Program-made: the position numbers and the translations under genes | DNA from: Micromonospora marina | Lineage (GTDB): Bacteria; Actinomycetota; Actinomycetes; Mycobacteriales; Micromonosporaceae | Length of the DNA stretch: 64,000 nucleotides | Assembly (NCBI RefSeq): GCF_900091565.1 | Contig: NZ_FMCV01000011.1 | Span: 115,549-179,548, forward strand | Direction: 5' to 3' | The notes under the pieces: generated by a model | Seen by the model: only the letters and a program-made list of their open reading frames with translations | What the model was told of the DNA's origin: nothing | The model's database searches: none | Shown: positions 49,427 through 58,136 of the stretch, piece after piece | How the letters are laid out: each line of letters opens with the position of its first letter | How positions within the stretch are numbered: position 1 is the stretch's first letter

Positions 49427-50737
49427 TCAGGCGTCCAGGACCTGGCTCAAGTAGGGGTTCTGGAAGATGCGGGACGGGTCCAGGCGGGCGCGGACGGACT
49501 GGAAGTCCGCGAATCTCGGGTAGGCGCTCGCGAGGGACTCCGCGTTGCGCCAGTGCAGCTTGCCCCAGTGCGGGCGGCCACCCAACTCCGTCGCCACCTG
49601 CTCGAACGCGCGGAAGTACGGCTCGTACGGCATGCCCACGTACTGGTGCACGGCGATGTACGCCGAGTCCCGCCCGTACGAGTGGGACAGCCAGATGTCG
49701 TCGGCGGCGGTGAACCGCACCTCGACCGGGAACAGCACCTTGAACGGCAGCCGGTCCACGATCCGGCGCAGCTCGGCCAGCGCGGTCGGTAGCGCCTCGC
49801 GCGGCAGGCCGTACTCCATCTCCAGGAAGCGGACCCGGCGCGGCGTGCAGAACACGCGGTCGGAGCGGCCGGTGTAGGTGCGTTCGGTGAGCGCGCGGGC
49901 GGAGACGGCGCTGATCGTGGGGGCGAGGGCGGGAACGGCGCGGCCCAGGCGGCAGGCGCCGGCGAACACGGTGTTGGAGAGGAACTCGTCGTCCAGCCAG
50001 CCGCGCCAGCCGGGCAGCGGCCGGTCGTCGGCGGGTACCCGGTCGTTGGTCTTGATCTGCACCCGGTCGGTGTAGGGGAACCAGTAGAACTCGGCGTGGT
50101 CGTGCGTGTCGTGGAGGGCGGGCAGGTCGTCGAGCACCTCGGCGAGCGCGGTCGGGCGTTCGTGCGCGCGCAGCACGAAGGCGTCCACGCAGCGCAGCGT
50201 GACCTCGACCAGCACGCCCACCGCGCCGAGCCCGACCCGGGCGGCGTCGAACACGTCGCGGTTCTGCTCGGCCGAGCAGCGCAGCACCTCGCCGGTGCCG
50301 GTGACCAGCGTCAGCCCGGCCACGAAGGTGGACAGGCAGCCCAGTTCCGCGCCGGTGCCGTGGGTGCCGGTGGAGAGCGCGCCGGCGATGGTCTGGGCGT
50401 CGATGTCGCCCAGGTTCGGCATCGCGAGCCCGTGCTGCGCGAGCAGATCGTTGATCGTGTGCAACGTCATCCCGGCCGGTACGGTGACCAGGCGCCGCGC
50501 CACGTCGACGGTGACGTCGGTCTTCAGCGCGGCGAGGTCGATGCGGTGCCCGTCGGCGACGGCGGCGGCGGTGAAGGAGTGGCCGCTGCCGGTGGCCCGG
50601 ACGGTCCGGCCCGCCGCGGCGGCCTGGCGGACCGCCTCGACGACGTCGGAGACGCTACGCGGGCGCACGGTGAGGAGCGCGGTGCTGTGCTGGTTGCCGG
50701 CCCAGTTGGACCAGGTGGCGGTGGTACCGGTCGTCAC
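49427..50737 (-). CDS. FAD-linked sugar-lactone/alditol oxidase (ALO family)
   Basis: 436 residues. GTG 50737 was chosen because GAGGAG precedes it. The FAD_binding_4 domain shows VRATGSGHSFTAAAVADG, whose His is the covalent FAD site, and GDIDAQTIAGALSTGTHGTG. The C-terminal D-arabinono-1,4-lactone oxidase domain ends with GGRPHWGKLHWRNAESLASAYPRFADF and LDPSRIFQNPYL. It oxidises a sugar lactone or polyol with O2, giving H2O2. It is controlled by the divergent TetR gene, probably through the palindrome at 50756-50774. Confidence 0.9.
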   Translation of the reverse strand: MTTGTTATWSNWAGNQHSTALLTVRPRSVSDVVEAVRQAAAAGRTVRATGSGHSFTAAAVADGHRIDLAALKTDVTVDVARRLVTVPAGMTLHTINDLLAQHGLAMPNLGDIDAQTIAGALSTGTHGTGAELGCLSTFVAGLTLVTGTGEVLRCSAEQNRDVFDAARVGLGAVGVLVEVTLRCVDAFVLRAHERPTALAEVLDDLPALHDTHDHAEFYWFPYTDRVQIKTNDRVPADDRPLPGWRGWLDDEFLSNTVFAGACRLGRAVPALAPTISAVSARALTERTYTGRSDRVFCTPRRVRFLEMEYGLPREALPTALAELRRIVDRLPFKVLFPVEVRFTAADDIWLSHSYGRDSAYIAVHQYVGMPYEPYFRAFEQVATELGGRPHWGKLHWRNAESLASAYPRFADFQSVRARLDPSRIFQNPYLSQVLDA

Positions 50738-50755
50738 GGCCACTCCTCGACATGA

Positions 50756-50774
50756 ATATGAACTGAATTCATAT
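50756..50774. promoter_or_regulatory. 19-bp palindromic operator between oxidase and TetR genes
   Basis: ATATGAA-CTGAA-TTCATAT has perfect 7-bp arms and starts 18 nt upstream of the oxidase GTG. It is AT-rich in a GC-rich context and in the right place for autoregulation by the divergent TetR protein. Confidence 0.7.
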
Positions 50775-50884
50775 CAGGAACGTTGTGCCTGGTAAATACC
50801 GCAATCGAGCCCGGCTCGTTGTACCGGTAGTCACAGACTCGTGACGTGCAGATATGTTCATCCGTCGAAGGGGGGTGGCGCCGA

Positions 50885-51538
50885 GTGTCCACACCAGCCG
50901 CCACGACCGGGCCGCTGCGTCGGGTACCGGTGCAGGGTCGAAGTGTCGCGCGGGTCCAGCGGATGCTGGACGCCTGCGCCGAGCTCGTCGACGAGGTGGG
51001 GTACGAAGGTCTGACCACGACCCTGCTCGCCGAGCGCGCCGAGGTGGCGATCGGGTCGGTCTACCAGTTCTTTCCGGACAAGCGGGCCATCGTGCAGGCA
51101 CTGACCCTGCGCACCATGGAGTCCTACCTCCAGCGGCTCGACGAGCGGTTCTCCTCGGACGACCTGACCCACTGGTGGGACGGCGTCGACGCGGCGATCG
51201 ACGAGTACATCTCGATGCACCGCACCGTTCCCGGCTTCCGTACCCTGCACTTCGGCGACGTGGTCGACCTGCACCTGCTGGACGACCAGCGGGACAACAA
51301 CGGGGTCATCGCTGAGCAACTCGCCCGCGTACTCACCGAGCGTTTCGGCCTGGCCGGGGTGCCCGACCTGCGGTTCCACCTGGAGGTCGCGGTGGAGGCC
51401 GCGGACGCCCTGATCAAGCTGGCCTTCCGCCGCCGCGCCGACGGCGACGAGCGGGTGCTGGTCGAGGCCAAGGCGCTCATCCGGGAGTACCTGCACCGGC
51501 AGGTGAACGCTCCCACGGAGATCGTCCACCAGGGCTGA
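50885..51538 (+). CDS. TetR-family transcriptional regulator
   Basis: 217 residues from GTG 50885 (GGGGGG upstream; 50846 is another in-frame start). N-terminal HTH: RVQRMLDACAELVDEVGYEGLTTTLLAERAEVAIGSVYQFFPDKRAIVQAL. The ligand domain is helical (ALIKLAFRRRADGDERVLVEAKALIREYL). Divergent from the sugar-lactone oxidase, with the 19-bp palindrome in between, so a local repressor is likely. Ligand unknown. Confidence 0.93.
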   Translation: MSTPAATTGPLRRVPVQGRSVARVQRMLDACAELVDEVGYEGLTTTLLAERAEVAIGSVYQFFPDKRAIVQALTLRTMESYLQRLDERFSSDDLTHWWDGVDAAIDEYISMHRTVPGFRTLHFGDVVDLHLLDDQRDNNGVIAEQLARVLTERFGLAGVPDLRFHLEVAVEAADALIKLAFRRRADGDERVLVEAKALIREYLHRQVNAPTEIVHQG

Positions 51539-51550
51539 GCGGCACGCCGA

Positions 51551-51584
51551 ACGGCGGGTTCCCGGGTGCGCCGGGGCCCGCCGT
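51551..51584. terminator. Hairpin between convergent TetR and PLP-enzyme genes
   Basis: ACGGCGGG (51551-51558) pairs with CCCGCCGT (51577-51584) with further G/C pairing in the loop. It could end transcripts from both sides. Confidence 0.5.
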
Positions 51585-51601
51585 CGTCACGTCACGGCAC
51601 G

Positions 51602-52810
51602 TCAGAGGAAGGCGTGCCCCTCGCCCCGGTAGGTCGGCACGGTGGCGACCACCGCGTCCCCCTCGACCAGGTGCACCTCGTTGACGTGTTCGCACAGCTC
51701 ACCCGCCTTGGCGTGGCGGAACCACACCCGGTCGCCGACGCGCAGGTCGTCGGCGGCCTTCCCGGCCAGCGGGGTCTGCACCTCGCCGGCGCCCTCCGCG
51801 CCGAGCAGCCTCAGCCCCGCCGGCAGCCACGGCCGCGGCAGCCGGCTGTCCGCCGCCGGTCCGGAGGCGATCCAGCCGCCGCCGAGCACCGTCGCCAGCC
51901 CCGGCGCCGGGCGGCGGACCACCGCGCAGGCGAAGAACGCCGCCGGGGTCGGCTGCCAGGCACGGTACGCGTCGAACAGCGTCGGCCCGTACAGGCCGGA
52001 GCCCGCGGTGACCTCGGTGACGGCGGGGTCCGCGCTGGTGGCGGCCACGCTGCCGGTGCCGCCGCCGTTTACCAACTCCAGGTCGCCGTGCTCACGGACC
52101 GCGCTGACCGCGGCCGAGCGGCGGGCCAGCAGTTCCCGGTACGACCCGCGCTGGGCGACGCGGATCGCCGAGCCGAGCACCGCCTGTCCGGGCGGGGCGT
52201 CGCCGAGGCCGGCGATCTGCGCCTCGTACGACATCAGGCCGACCAGCCGGAAGCCCGGCCGGCCGGCGACGGCGGCGGCGAGCGCGCCGGCCGCCGTGGC
52301 GCTGTGCACCGGGGAACGGCGCACGCCGACGTGCACCCGGCCCCCCAGCGGGCGCCACGAGGCGTCCAGGTCGAGGCAGATCCGCAGCGCGGGGCGGCGC
52401 GTGGGCGGGCGCACCCGGTCGATCAGGTCGAGCTGCCCGGTGTCGTCGACCATCAGCGTCACCGCGTCGGCGAGCGCCGGGTCGGCGGCCAGTTCGGCGA
52501 GGCCGCCCCCGTGCGCCGTCGGGTACGCCACGAGCACGTCGTCGCTGACCCCGGAGCGGACCAGCCACAGCGCCTCGGGCAGCGTGAAGGCCATCACGCC
52601 GTGCCACCCGGGACGCTTGAGCGCCCGGGTCAGCAGCTCGCGCACGCGTACCGACTTGCTCGCCACGCGCAGCGGCTTGCCGCCGGACCGGCCGGCGAGC
52701 GCCTCGGCGTTGGCGTCGAACGCGGTGAGGTCGACCACGGCGTACGGCGGGTCGAGGTGAGCGGTCGCCCGGTCGAGACGCTCGCGAAGTTTGTCACGGT
52801 CGATGGCCAC
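51602..52810 (-). CDS. Fold-type III PLP enzyme: amino acid deaminase/aldolase (DSD1/D-threonine aldolase-like)
   Basis: 402 residues. The alanine-racemase-like N-terminal barrel has YAVVDLTAFDANAEAL and PLRVASKSVRVRELL, whose Lys should bind PLP, and VNGGGTGS for the phosphate cup. The C-terminal domain carries FRHAKAGELCEHVNEVHLVEG, with the His/Cys residues that bind zinc or another metal in D-serine dehydratase-like enzymes. Likely acts on a D-amino acid or a beta-hydroxy amino acid. Monocistronic. Confidence 0.88.
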   Translation of the reverse strand: MAIDRDKLRERLDRATAHLDPPYAVVDLTAFDANAEALAGRSGGKPLRVASKSVRVRELLTRALKRPGWHGVMAFTLPEALWLVRSGVSDDVLVAYPTAHGGGLAELAADPALADAVTLMVDDTGQLDLIDRVRPPTRRPALRICLDLDASWRPLGGRVHVGVRRSPVHSATAAGALAAAVAGRPGFRLVGLMSYEAQIAGLGDAPPGQAVLGSAIRVAQRGSYRELLARRSAAVSAVREHGDLELVNGGGTGSVAATSADPAVTEVTAGSGLYGPTLFDAYRAWQPTPAAFFACAVVRRPAPGLATVLGGGWIASGPAADSRLPRPWLPAGLRLLGAEGAGEVQTPLAGKAADDLRVGDRVWFRHAKAGELCEHVNEVHLVEGDAVVATVPTYRGEGHAFL

Positions 52811-52958
52811 GTCTGCACGCTAACTGTCTGGACGGCAATGCGAAATACCCTCATGTCTGTCCGGGCTGCGGGCGGTGGTCCCGGCGGCCTAGGCTCGGCG
52901 AGCAGGTGAATGTCGCGGGGGACGACCCCTCATGCGCGACTAGAGTGTTTCACCGGGG

Positions 52959-55184
52959 GTGCCCAGACCTGGGCCGGCACGTGGAGGTACGGCCATCGAA
53001 AGCCAGAACAACGGCGAGTCGCCCGGCGTGTCGTCGCCCGGGACAGCCGCCGACCACTCCGGGGCCGCCGCCATCCGGTCGGTGCTGCGCATCCGGCCGT
53101 TCCGCAGGCTTTGGATCGTGCTCAGCGCCGCCTCCTTCGGTGACTGGCTCGGCCTGCTCGCCACCGCGCTGTTCGCCGCCTCCCAGGTCTCCGGCAGCAC
53201 CGCCCAGGGCGCCGCGTTCGGCGGCGTGACCGCGATCCGCCTGCTTCCGGCGCTGGTGCTCGGCCCGGTGGCGGGTGTATTCGCCGACCGGTTCGACCGC
53301 CGGTGGACAATGGTCATCTGCGACCTGCTGCGCTTCGTGCTGTTCGCCTCGATCCCGCTGTACGCGCTCACCGGTGCCGCGGGCGGGCTGGTGGTCGGCT
53401 GGGCGCTGATCGCCACGTTCCTGATCGAGTCGATCACGCTGATGTGGATCCCGGCCAAGGAGGCGGCGGTCCCCAACCTCATCCCGCGTACCCGGCTGGA
53501 GGCGGCGAACCAGCTCACGCTGATCACCACGTACGGCCTCACGCCGGTGGCCGCGGCCGTCGCCCTGGCCGTGCTGACCCGCGGCCTGCCCAGCGCGGTC
53601 GGCGGCAACCTGCCCGACTGGGCCGAGCCGGCCCAGCTCGCGCTCTGGTTCAATGCCTTCTCCCGGCTGGCCACCGCGCTCGTGGTGGCGTTCGGGATCA
53701 AGGAGATCAGCGAGGCCCAACGCGGCGAGGCGGAGCGCACCGAGCAGAGCATGTTCCGGCAGTTCTCCGAGGGCTGGAAATACATCGGCCAGACCCCGCT
53801 CGTCCGTGGCCTGGTGCTGGGCATCTTCGGCGCGTTCGCCGGCGGCGGCATCGTGGTCGGCACGGGGAAGTTCTTCGCCAACTCGCTCGGCGCCGGTGAC
53901 GCCGCCTTCTCGCTGCTGTTCGGCGCGATCTTCGTCGGCCTGGCACTCGGCATCGGGCTCGGGCCGATGATCGTGCGGGACATGTCCCGCCGCCGCTGGT
54001 TCGGCATGAGCATCGTGCTCGCCAGCGCCTCGGTGCTGGTGCTCGCCTTCGCCATCCACCTGTCCATGGCCATCCTCGGCGCGATCCTGGTCGGCGCCGG
54101 CGCCGGCATGGCGTTCCTGGCCGGCACCACGCTGCTCGGCGGCGAGGTCGCCGACGAGGTACGCGGCCGGGTCTTCGCGGTGGTGCAGATCGGCACCCGG
54201 CTGGTGCTGATCCTGGCCATCGCGCTCAGCAGCCTCCTGGTCGGCGTCGGCGGCTCCCGCGAGTTCACCATCGCCGACCTGGGCATCTCCGTCTCCTCCA
54301 CGCGCCTGCTGCTGCTCGCCGCCGGCGCGGCCGGCATCATCGCCGGAATCAGCGCGTTTGGCCAGATGGACGACAAGAAGGGCGTGCCGGTCCTCGCCGA
54401 CCTCTGGGGCTCGATCCGGGGCCGCCCGCTGATGCCGGCCGAGCCGTTCGTCTCCAGCGGCCTGTTCGTGGTCTTCGAAGGTGGCGAGGGTGCCGGCAAG
54501 TCCACCCAGCTCGCCGAGCTGGCCGAGCGGCTGCGCGCGCAGGGCCGCGACGTGGTCGTCACCCGCGAGCCGGGCGCCACGCCGGTCGGCGAGCGGATCC
54601 GCTCCCTGGTGCTCGGCACCACCCCCGGCGAGGCACCGTCGCCGCGCGCCGAGGCGCTGCTCTACGCCGCCGACCGGGCGCACCACGTGGCCACAGTCGT
54701 CCGCCCGGCGCTCGTACGCGGCGCGGTGGTGATCAGCGACCGGTACGTCGACTCGTCGCTCGCCTACCAGGGCGCCGGCCGGACGCTGCCGGTGGACGAG
54801 GTCTCCTGGCTCTCCTCCTGGGCCACCGGCGGCCTCAAGCCCGACCTGGTGGTGCTGCTCGACGTCGAGCCGCGCACCGGTCTGAGCCGGGTCGAGGACC
54901 GCAACGAGGGCGCCGACCGGCTGGAGGCCGAGTCGCTGACGTTCCACGAGCGGGTCCGGTACGCCTTCCTCGACCTCGCCGCTGGCGACCCGAAGCGATA
55001 CCTGGTGCTCGACGCGTCCCGCCCGGTCGGCGAGACCGCCGACGCGGTGGCCCGCCGGGTGGGCGAGCTGCTGGCCGATCCGGCCGGTATCGCGCACCCC
55101 CGTCCGGCGCAGGGCCCGGACACCTCGGTCCAGCCCGAGTTATCCGACGCGGAGCTGGTGACGATGGAGCAACCCCGACGATGA
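52959..55184 (+). CDS. tmk: MFS transporter-thymidylate kinase fusion
   Basis: About 741 residues from GTG 52959. Residues ~40-470 contain 10-12 TM helices of an MFS-type transporter (RPFRRLWIVLSAASFGDWLGLLATALF; the A-motif loop GVFADRFDRRW). Residues ~500-710 are a full dTMP kinase: GLFVVFEGGEGAGKSTQLAELAERL (P-loop), VVVTREPGATPVGERIR, DRYVDSSLAYQGAGR. A GGAGGT at 52983-52988 precedes an in-frame ATC, not a normal start, so the true start is uncertain. dTMP kinase makes dTDP for DNA synthesis. Followed at once by holB (ATGA overlap). Confidence 0.93.
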   Translation: MPRPGPARGGTAIESQNNGESPGVSSPGTAADHSGAAAIRSVLRIRPFRRLWIVLSAASFGDWLGLLATALFAASQVSGSTAQGAAFGGVTAIRLLPALVLGPVAGVFADRFDRRWTMVICDLLRFVLFASIPLYALTGAAGGLVVGWALIATFLIESITLMWIPAKEAAVPNLIPRTRLEAANQLTLITTYGLTPVAAAVALAVLTRGLPSAVGGNLPDWAEPAQLALWFNAFSRLATALVVAFGIKEISEAQRGEAERTEQSMFRQFSEGWKYIGQTPLVRGLVLGIFGAFAGGGIVVGTGKFFANSLGAGDAAFSLLFGAIFVGLALGIGLGPMIVRDMSRRRWFGMSIVLASASVLVLAFAIHLSMAILGAILVGAGAGMAFLAGTTLLGGEVADEVRGRVFAVVQIGTRLVLILAIALSSLLVGVGGSREFTIADLGISVSSTRLLLLAAGAAGIIAGISAFGQMDDKKGVPVLADLWGSIRGRPLMPAEPFVSSGLFVVFEGGEGAGKSTQLAELAERLRAQGRDVVVTREPGATPVGERIRSLVLGTTPGEAPSPRAEALLYAADRAHHVATVVRPALVRGAVVISDRYVDSSLAYQGAGRTLPVDEVSWLSSWATGGLKPDLVVLLDVEPRTGLSRVEDRNEGADRLEAESLTFHERVRYAFLDLAAGDPKRYLVLDASRPVGETADAVARRVGELLADPAGIAHPRPAQGPDTSVQPELSDAELVTMEQPRR

Positions 55185-56443
55185 CCGACGTCTTCGGCGA
55201 CCTGGTCGGGCAGGACGAGGCGGTGGCCGCGCTGCGGCGGGCCGCCGCCTCGGCCGCCGCCCTGCTGCGCGCGCCGGTGCCGGCCCCCGCGGGCGGGCCC
55301 GACGACCTCGACGCGCTCGCCGAGGAGCACGACGGCGACCCGGGGCCGGCCGATCCGGGCGCCGGGATGACCCACGCCTGGATCTTCACCGGTCCGCCCG
55401 GATCGGGCCGATCGGTGGCCGCCCGCGCGTTCGCCGCCGCTCTGGGGTGCGTGCACGGCACCGGGTGCGGCAGCTGCCCCGGCTGCCACACCACACTCAC
55501 CGGCACCCACGCCGACGTACGCCTCGTGGTGCCCGAGGGCCTGTCCATCGGCGTCAACGAGATGCGCGCCCTCGTGCTGCGGGCGGCCAGCGCGCCCTCC
55601 GGCGGCCGGTGGCAGATCGTGATCATCGAGGACGCCGACCGGCTCACCGAGGCCGCCGGCAACGCGTTGCTGAAGGCGATCGAGGAGCCGCCGCCGCGTA
55701 CCGTCTTCCTGCTCTGCGCCCCGTCCACCCACCCGGACGACATTTCCGTGACCATCCGGTCGCGCTGCCGGGTCGTACCGCTGCGGCAGCCGCCGCCGGC
55801 CGCGGTGGCCGAGGTGCTGGTCCGGCGCGACGGCATCGCGCCGGACGTGGCCGAGTGGGCCGCCGCGGCGGCGCAGGGGCACGTGGGCCGGGCCCGGCGG
55901 CTGGCCCGCGACCCGGAGGCCCGGCAGCGGCGTGACGCGGTGCTGGCCGTACCGCGCCGGCTGACCGGCGTGGGCGCGGCGTTCGACGCGGCCTCGGCGC
56001 TGATCGAGGCCGCCGAGGCGGAGGCCGCCGCCTCCGTCGCGGAGATCGACGAGGCGGAGCGTACGGCGTTGCAGACCGCGCTCGGCGCGGGCGGCACCGG
56101 CCGGGGCGCGGCCGGCGCCATGCGCGGCGCGGCCGGTCAGCTCAAGGACCTGGAGAAGCGGCAGAAGTCGCGGGCCACCCGCGCCCAGCGGGACGCGCTG
56201 GACCGGGCCCTGGTCGACCTGGCCGGGTTCTACCGGGACGCGCTCATCATGGCGTTGCGGGCGCCTGTCGCACCGGTGCACACCGACACGGCGTCGCTCG
56301 CCGGTGCGGGCGCGCAGAAGTGGGACGCCGAGGGTTCGCTGCGCCGCCTGGAGGCGGTGCTGGAGTGCCGCGCGGCGATCGAGGCCAACGTCAAGCCGCG
56401 GATCGCGGTGGAGGCGATGATGCTGGCCCTCTGGCGCGGCTGA
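55181..56443 (+). CDS. holB: DNA polymerase III subunit delta-prime
   Basis: 420 residues from ATG 55181, overlapping tmk by 4 nt. The clamp-loader AAA domain has FGDLVGQDEAVAALRRAAA, the P-loop-like HAWIFTGPPGSGRSVAARAFA (Lys replaced by Arg, as normal for delta-prime), the zinc module CGSCPGCHTT, IIEDADRLTEAAGNALLKAIEEPP and TIRSRCRVVPL. Part of the clamp loader that opens the beta clamp. The tmk-holB order is standard. Confidence 0.95.
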   Translation: MTDVFGDLVGQDEAVAALRRAAASAAALLRAPVPAPAGGPDDLDALAEEHDGDPGPADPGAGMTHAWIFTGPPGSGRSVAARAFAAALGCVHGTGCGSCPGCHTTLTGTHADVRLVVPEGLSIGVNEMRALVLRAASAPSGGRWQIVIIEDADRLTEAAGNALLKAIEEPPPRTVFLLCAPSTHPDDISVTIRSRCRVVPLRQPPPAAVAEVLVRRDGIAPDVAEWAAAAAQGHVGRARRLARDPEARQRRDAVLAVPRRLTGVGAAFDAASALIEAAEAEAAASVAEIDEAERTALQTALGAGGTGRGAAGAMRGAAGQLKDLEKRQKSRATRAQRDALDRALVDLAGFYRDALIMALRAPVAPVHTDTASLAGAGAQKWDAEGSLRRLEAVLECRAAIEANVKPRIAVEAMMLALWRG

Positions 56444-56571
56444 GCCGGGCCCTTCCACACTGTCCACAGGGCATCGACACGCGCGATTGACGTGCGGTAC
56501 GGTCCGGTGATGCCGTGGTGACCGAGGCGGCACGCTCAGTGAAGGCCGGACCGGCCGGGAGGAGTTCGCCG

Positions 56572-56901
56572 ATGCCGCGGGGCGAGATCGACGAGGCCTG
56601 GATCGAGGAGGCGGTGCGGCGCTACCGCCGGATCGAGAACCTGCAGGCCGAGTTCGACCAGGCGGTCGCGACGGTCGAGGTCACCGTCCGCTCACCCGAC
56701 GGGCTCGTCGAGGTGGTGGTGACCGCCGGCGGGCGGATCACCGACGTGCGTTTCCTCGGCCCGCTGCACCACCGCAGCCCGCGCGACGTGGCCGGTTCGG
56801 TGCAGGCCGCGGTCACCGCCGCCGCCGACGCGGCGCAGTGGGCGCGGGAGAAGCTGCACAACGAGACGTTCGCGGCCTACCGGCCGCTGGCGGGGGCCTG
56901 A
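56572..56901 (+). CDS. YbaB/EbfC-family protein
   Basis: 109 residues. ATG 56572 was chosen because GGGAGGAG (56557-56564) is properly spaced; GTG 56515 is also in frame. A coiled-coil helix (WIEEAVRRYRRIENLQAEFDQAVATVE) and a beta-hairpin (VTVRSPDGLVEVVVTAGGRITDVRFLG) give the YbaB fold. In actinomycetes such YbaB-like genes frequently precede WXG/EspC proteins of type VII secretion, as here. DNA binding not certain. Confidence 0.85.
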   Translation: MPRGEIDEAWIEEAVRRYRRIENLQAEFDQAVATVEVTVRSPDGLVEVVVTAGGRITDVRFLGPLHHRSPRDVAGSVQAAVTAAADAAQWAREKLHNETFAAYRPLAGA

Positions 56902-56902
56902 C

Positions 56903-57208
56903 ATGGAGACGCTGCGTGCCCTGGCCGCCCGTCTCGACGAGGCCGGCGCGACCCTCGCCACCCTCTCCCGCACGGTGACTGCCACCGACCCGCCGCACCC
57001 CGCGTTCGGCGCGCACGCCACCGGCCGCCCCGGTGAGGTGGGCCGCGCGCTGCACCGCCAGTGGACCCTTGCCACCGCCGACCGGGCGCGCGAGGCGCAG
57101 GCCGCCGCCGTCCGGCTGGCCGCCGCCGCGGCGGCGCTGCGCAGCGCCGCCGACCGCTACGCCGCCGCCGACGACGCGGTCGCCCGGCGGCTGGCCCGGG
57201 AGGCCTGA
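56903..57208 (+). CDS. EspC/WXG100-like small helical protein
   Basis: 101 residues, 1 nt after the YbaB gene. Two long helices with Ala/Arg-rich heptads (METLRALAARLDEAGATLATL; LATADRAREAQAAAVRLAAAAAALRSAADRYAAADDAVARRL) match the ESX-1 secretion-associated/EspC family pattern, with YAAADD like the C-terminal YxxxD export signal. Probably a type VII substrate or chaperone. Its stop overlaps the next ATG. Confidence 0.75.
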   Translation: METLRALAARLDEAGATLATLSRTVTATDPPHPAFGAHATGRPGEVGRALHRQWTLATADRAREAQAAAVRLAAAAAALRSAADRYAAADDAVARRLAREA

Positions 57209-57876
57209 TGGACGCGCTCGACCGCCTCACCGAGCCGGGGCTCGACCTGCTCGCCCGCGTCGACACGCTGCTGGCCGCCGGTGCGCCCGAGGGGCACCGG
57301 CTCTGGCCGCTGCTGCGCCGCATGCAGGTGCTTCCCGGCGCGGCCGTGCGCGAGTTCCTCGACCTGCATCCCGCGCCGCTGACCGGCGCCGGCCACGCCG
57401 TGCGCCGGCTCGTCCGGGGGTACGACGACACGTGTGCACTGCTGGCCGACCAGGTCGCCTGGTCCGGCACTGCCGCGGCGGCGTACGACGAGGCACGTGC
57501 CGCCCTGCTGCGGCACCTGGACGAGGGGCCGGAGAGCCTGGTCGGGCGGCTGGAGTCGACGGCGGGCTACGCCGACGCGCTGGCCGGCTGGGTGGAGGGC
57601 AGCCGGGCCGCGCTGGCCCGCGCGCTCGCCGAGGTGCTGGGCTCGGCCGAGGCGGTAGCGGTGCACGCGGCGGCGAGGCCGGGCGGCGAGGCCGGACGGG
57701 CCGGGGCGTCGGCCGCGGCCGAGATCGCCACGAGGATCCTGGGTGTGCTCGGGGTGGCCTACGACGGCGCCGAGACGCTGCTGCGCCAGTGGGGGCCGAG
57801 CCTGGCCGAGGCGCCGTGGCGGGACCGCGCCACCGCCGCCCCGCGCTACGGCGGCACCACCCGGATCGGCTACTGA
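57208..57876 (+). CDS. WXG-motif helical protein, putative type VII secretion substrate
   Basis: 222 residues from ATG 57208 (TGATG overlap). The middle section has DQVAWSGTAAAAYDEARAALL, a WxG turn between helices as in WXG100/LXG substrates. The rest is helical, Ala-rich. The end (APRYGGTTRIGY) is exposed. Together with the two genes upstream it forms a compact YbaB-EspC-WXG set. No toxin domain is evident. Confidence 0.65.
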   Translation: MDALDRLTEPGLDLLARVDTLLAAGAPEGHRLWPLLRRMQVLPGAAVREFLDLHPAPLTGAGHAVRRLVRGYDDTCALLADQVAWSGTAAAAYDEARAALLRHLDEGPESLVGRLESTAGYADALAGWVEGSRAALARALAEVLGSAEAVAVHAAARPGGEAGRAGASAAAEIATRILGVLGVAYDGAETLLRQWGPSLAEAPWRDRATAAPRYGGTTRIGY

Positions 57877-58136
57877 CGGTCCACGGCGTCGCGCGCCGAT
57901 CCGGCCGTGGCCGGGTGACGGCGGCGACGCCGTGGCCTTCCCCTGCACCCCCCGCAGGCATGCCTTCACTCAACGCGTCCGCGGGGTGTTTGTCAGGGGT
58001 CGGCCGGAGATTCAGCCGTCCGGGCGAGGCGACGGGGCCGGTTCGGCCGGGCCGACCACGATGATCGCTGCGGTGGGTGACCGGGCGGCGACAGGTGCGC
58101 CGTGCGGTGGGCGTCGATCCGCGTAGGGTGGGGCGT

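Noticed and set aside
52950..55097. Long minus-strand frames opposite the MFS-tmk gene
   Set aside because: The plus strand has unequivocal transporter and TMK motifs; the antisense frames show none.
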